A stretch of 64,000 nt of DNA from Paraburkholderia bryophila. GTDB taxonomy: Bacteria > Pseudomonadota > Gammaproteobacteria > Burkholderiales > Burkholderiaceae. The stretch lies in assembly GCF_013409255.1 (NCBI RefSeq), contig NZ_JACCAS010000002.1, positions 1,674,001 through 1,738,000 on the forward strand, given 5' to 3'. The notes below the pieces were generated by a model. That model was given only the letters and a program-made list of their open reading frames with translations, searched no databases and was not told where the DNA came from. This document shows positions 61,291 through 64,000 of this stretch, in pieces; the first letter of the stretch is position 1, and each line of letters opens with the position of its first letter. Made by a program: the position numbers and the translations under genes.

Positions 61291-61542
61291 TCATTGACGA
61301 TGATTGTGCTGTTCGCCCGGCAGTTCGGCACCGTGCGCGCGGATCGCGGCAATCAGTTCGGCCGGCGTGATTTCGTAGCGCACTTCGCGATGTATGCCTG
61401 GCTTGCGCTCGTCGACCTCGACCAAAAGAATGCCTTTGCCGTCTTCGGTGGATTCGAGGCGCAGCGAGCGGAGTTCGCGCGCCGTTGCGTCGTCGTATTC
61501 GGTGAGCAGGGCCATTGACCCGGAGGACCCGGTAGTGCGCAT
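61291..61542 (-). CDS. Small hypothetical protein, 83 aa
   Basis: ATG at 61542 with AAGGAC upstream. Predicted alternating strands and a C-terminal helix (ATARELRSLRLESTEDGKGILLVEVDERKPGIHREVRYEITPAELIAAIRAHGAEL), cytoplasmic and charged. I do not recognise it. Amphipathic pattern and ribosome site support a real gene. The 356-base gap 60935-61290 beyond it shows no other gene. Confidence 0.55.
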   Translation of the reverse strand: MRTTGSSGSMALLTEYDDATARELRSLRLESTEDGKGILLVEVDERKPGIHREVRYEITPAELIAAIRAHGAELPGEQHNHRQ

Positions 61543-61839
61543 CGAAGTTGTCCTTGTTCCGTTGTGTTGATCGAACCATTGTACGGGCAGGATAGCGCGC
61601 CGTCTGTCACGCCATTTCACGCCTCGCCGTTATGCCCGTCCATCTGCCAGCTTACCCGGACACCGCCGCGCGCGTTGCCTGGTGCGGCTCGCCGGGCAGT
61701 GCGTGTTGCGACGCACAGCTTGCGCAACCAGTTTAACGCGACTCTTCACTACGACGGCTGCATTTTTCGTGCCCCTGGGCGGTGCAATCGTTCTCCCTCG
61801 CTGTCACGCGGTTGACGTGCGCGCCGGTTATACGGGCGG

Positions 61840-61860
61840 CTCCCGTATCGCCTCACCGTT
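61840..61860 (-). repeat. GGTGAG-N6-CGGGAG element, copy 9 (minus strand, diverged)
   Basis: On the minus strand AACGGTGAGG then CGATA then CGGGAG. It keeps both halves and the exact spacing, and lies downstream of the minus-strand chemoreceptor gene. Confidence 0.7.
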
Positions 61861-61900
61861 CGTCATGGTTGCGCAACGCGAAAGATCAGGGCGCACTGCC

Positions 61901-61932
61901 AAAAAAATAGCCCGTCCATCAATGGACGGGCT
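61901..61932 (-). terminator. Rho-independent terminator of the chemoreceptor gene
   Basis: AGCCCGTCCAT and ATGGACGGGCT (61909-61919, 61922-61932) form a perfect 11-base stem; on the minus strand it is followed by TATTTTTTT (61908-61901). It lies 113 bases past the chemoreceptor stop. Confidence 0.88.
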
Positions 61933-62044
61933 GCTAAACGCCGTTGTTACTCGGGTCAGCCGGCCCGTGCAACTAGTTGGGCGCTGACGAACACATCGTG
62001 CCCCTTCAATAGTGGACTGTCGAGGTGGGAGTAACGCCGATCTA

Positions 62045-63721
62045 TCAGAACAATGTCGCTTCTTCCTGCGCGGCGTTGCGCTTCGCTGCGGGCGTCGAAG
62101 CAGTCGCGGCGTTCTGCGTGCGTGGCTGATGGCTGGGCGTCGCGGCGCGTTGCGCGGGCGTGGCTTCGGCGACGGTGAACAGCCGCACGGCCTCATCCAG
62201 CACGTCAGCCTGTTCCGCGAGACGTTGTGCCGTGGCCGCCGCCTGCTCGACGAGCGCGGCGTTTTGCTGGGTCGCGCCATCCAGATGCGAGACCGCCTGA
62301 TTGACCTGGCGAATGCCTTCCGCCTGTTCGCTGCTCGCATTCGCGACTTCGACGATGATCGACGACACGCGGCTCACCGCCTCATCGATCACCCGCATCT
62401 GCGAGGTCGTGCGGGCAACGAGCGCAGTGCCCACGGCGACTTCGCTGGCGCTCGCCTCGACCACCGACTTGATTTCCTTCGACGACGCCGCGCAACGCTG
62501 CGCCAGCATCCGCACCTCGCCCGCGACGACCGCGAACGAGCGGCCCGATTCGCCGGCGCGCGCTGCTTCGACGGCGGCATTCAGCGCAAGGATGTTGGTC
62601 TGGAACGCGATGCCGTCGATCACGCCGGTGATGTCCGCAATCCGCCGCGACGCCGCCGTGATGCCGGCCATGGTCTGCTCGACCTGACCCGCGATCTGGC
62701 CGCCGACCGCAGCGGCCGCCTGGGCGTCCTTGGCGAGATCGAGTGCGCGCACGCTGGCGTCGGCGTTGGCTTGCACGGTGGTGGTCAGCTCTTCCATGGT
62801 GGCCGCGGTTTCTTCAAGCGAGGCCGCCTGCAATTCCGTGCGACGCGCGAGATCGACATTGCCGCTGGAGATTTCACGCGCGTTGTCGAGCATGCCGGTG
62901 ATTTGCGCGCGCACGTCGAAGACGATCGCCGCGAGATTCGCCTTCAGTTGATTCAAGGCCTGCAGCACGTCGCCGAGATCGTCGTGGCGCGCGATCTCCA
63001 GATCGGCGGTCAGGTCGCCCGCGGCGAGACGCGTCGCGAAGCCCGACATGTCGCGGATCGGGGTGGCGAGCTGGTGCGTCAGCACTTGCCACAACACCAC
63101 GCTGAGCGCGGCGGTGACGCCGAACGCAATCCAGAACGGCACGGGCGGCACGCCTTGCCATGCAGCGAAACCGGTCGCCAGCAGCGCGAGCGGCGTCAGC
63201 GCATAGCCGATCGCCGCGCGCGTCGCGACCGGCAGACGCATCAGCGCCTGAATCCGGCCGAGCACGCCGGTGCGTACCACCACGCCGCGGCGCAGTTTCA
63301 GGCCACGCGACTCGCCCGCGCTCATGCGGGCGTAGAGCGCGTCGGCGTCGCGCACGGCTTCGCGTTCCGGTTTCACGCGCACGCTCAGATAGCCGACGAT
63401 CGCGCCTTTCTCGACCACCGGCGTGACGTTGGCATGGACCCAGTAATGGTCGCCGTTCTTGCGGCGGTTCTTGACGAGCGCGGTCCAGGGACGGCCGTCG
63501 CGGACGGTCGTCCACAGATCGGCGAACGCCTCGCGCGGCATGTCCGGATGGCGGATCAGGTTATGCGGCTGGCCGATCAGTTCTTCGCGTGTGAAACCCG
63601 AGACGGCGATAAAAGCCGGATTGCAGTACTGGATACGGCCGGTCAGATCGGTCGCGGAAACCAGCATTTGCGACGAAGGGAATTCGTACTCGTGCCCGGT
63701 AACAGGCTGATTGTTGCGCAT
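62045..63721 (-). CDS. Aer-like methyl-accepting chemotaxis protein with N-terminal PAS
   Basis: A 558-residue receptor. A PAS domain occupies about 15-125 ([54 protein letters not shown]), then two close membrane helices (about 170-215), a HAMP region ([23 protein letters not shown]) and the MCP signalling domain with tip [37 protein letters not shown]. No periplasmic loop, as in Aer: the PAS faces the cytoplasm and likely senses redox through FAD. A C-terminal Ala/Thr/Pro tail ends in QEEATLF. The remaining 279 bases to the window end show no gene. Confidence 0.92.
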   Translation of the reverse strand: MRNNQPVTGHEYEFPSSQMLVSATDLTGRIQYCNPAFIAVSGFTREELIGQPHNLIRHPDMPREAFADLWTTVRDGRPWTALVKNRRKNGDHYWVHANVTPVVEKGAIVGYLSVRVKPEREAVRDADALYARMSAGESRGLKLRRGVVVRTGVLGRIQALMRLPVATRAAIGYALTPLALLATGFAAWQGVPPVPFWIAFGVTAALSVVLWQVLTHQLATPIRDMSGFATRLAAGDLTADLEIARHDDLGDVLQALNQLKANLAAIVFDVRAQITGMLDNAREISSGNVDLARRTELQAASLEETAATMEELTTTVQANADASVRALDLAKDAQAAAAVGGQIAGQVEQTMAGITAASRRIADITGVIDGIAFQTNILALNAAVEAARAGESGRSFAVVAGEVRMLAQRCAASSKEIKSVVEASASEVAVGTALVARTTSQMRVIDEAVSRVSSIIVEVANASSEQAEGIRQVNQAVSHLDGATQQNAALVEQAAATAQRLAEQADVLDEAVRLFTVAEATPAQRAATPSHQPRTQNAATASTPAAKRNAAQEEATLF

Positions 63722-64000
63722 GGCGTTCCTTGCTCGTGCTACCCGCAGACGGGTTGCGGTGCTTACGTGGTTGCAAGGTTTAACGGCAAATTAACGCGTT
63801 TCCTTGAGGGTTTTCCCAGTAAACCACTCAGGTTTATGCCGCCTGCGGCCGTTATTGCAGGGTTGTTCATGCATTTCGCGTAGCTGTCGAATACTGTCGG
63901 ATGAATGCGGCGGCTTGCTTCAAAAGCGCTACACTTCGGCCGTATAACGCTTGCAGAACCCTTTGTCCGCCTCGCTACCGTGGCGGCCTGTCGGCTTGAT

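Overview
The window is high-GC, densely coded DNA that reads as a beta-proteobacterial chromosome of the Burkholderia/Paraburkholderia type. This is inferred from the Burkholderia-style trimeric porin, the many LysR-MFS-catabolic enzyme cassettes, and gene order typical of soil or plant-associated Burkholderiales. About 50 protein genes are supported. I see no rRNA, tRNA, CRISPR array or insertion sequence.

Layout. 1-4558: a five-gene chemosensory-like module (CheA-like kinase cut by the window edge, a short membrane MCP-like protein, two CheX-like proteins, a CheY-like receiver). 4863-7054: a class II glutamine amidotransferase and a porin. 7176-13190: a LysR regulator divergent from a sugar-acid type operon (MFS, SDR, IlvD/Edd dehydratase, beta-hydroxyacid dehydrogenase). 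13689-16344: an OmpR-type regulator, an SDR and a GlxA-type regulator. 16573-21169: LysR, CaiB CoA-transferase, HMG-CoA lyase-like enzyme, MFS. 21414-24216: a Met-rich periplasmic protein, a Na+/H+ antiporter, and a gene-poor lower-GC patch with DnaA-box-like sequences. 24676-32163: a FadR-type GntR regulator controlling a class V aminotransferase, followed by an MFS, a hydratase-like protein and a fused FAD/Fe-S dehydrogenase. 32208-34184: an AraC regulator and an EamA transporter. 34221-38720: LysR, MFS, CaiB CoA-transferase and a methylmalonyl-CoA decarboxylase-like enzyme. 38801-48990 (minus strand): a complete type I secretion operon with an RTX protein preceded by two tandem paralogous membrane-anchored proteins. 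49571-53069: a four-gene osmoprotectant ABC importer. 53066-63721: efflux MFS with LysR and SufR-like regulators, a YcaQ-like glycosylase, a three-domain TrxR-like flavoprotein, a DedA-rhodanese fusion and an Aer-like chemoreceptor.

Two things stand out. First, a short element of the form GGTGAG-N6-CGGGAG occurs nine times; every copy lies downstream of a gene stop codon and on the same strand as that gene. I do not recognise it as a named repeat. Second, the operon at 38801-48990 has the layout of a secreted RTX toxin or bacteriocin system: two candidate immunity paralogues, the RTX effector, then ABC, HlyD and TolC. Its upper part is visibly richer in A and T than the flanking DNA, suggesting transfer. 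Two catabolic cassettes (16.5-21.2 kb and 34.2-38.7 kb) share the same logic: LysR, MFS, CaiB-type CoA-transferase, then an enzyme that breaks a C-C bond of the CoA ester.
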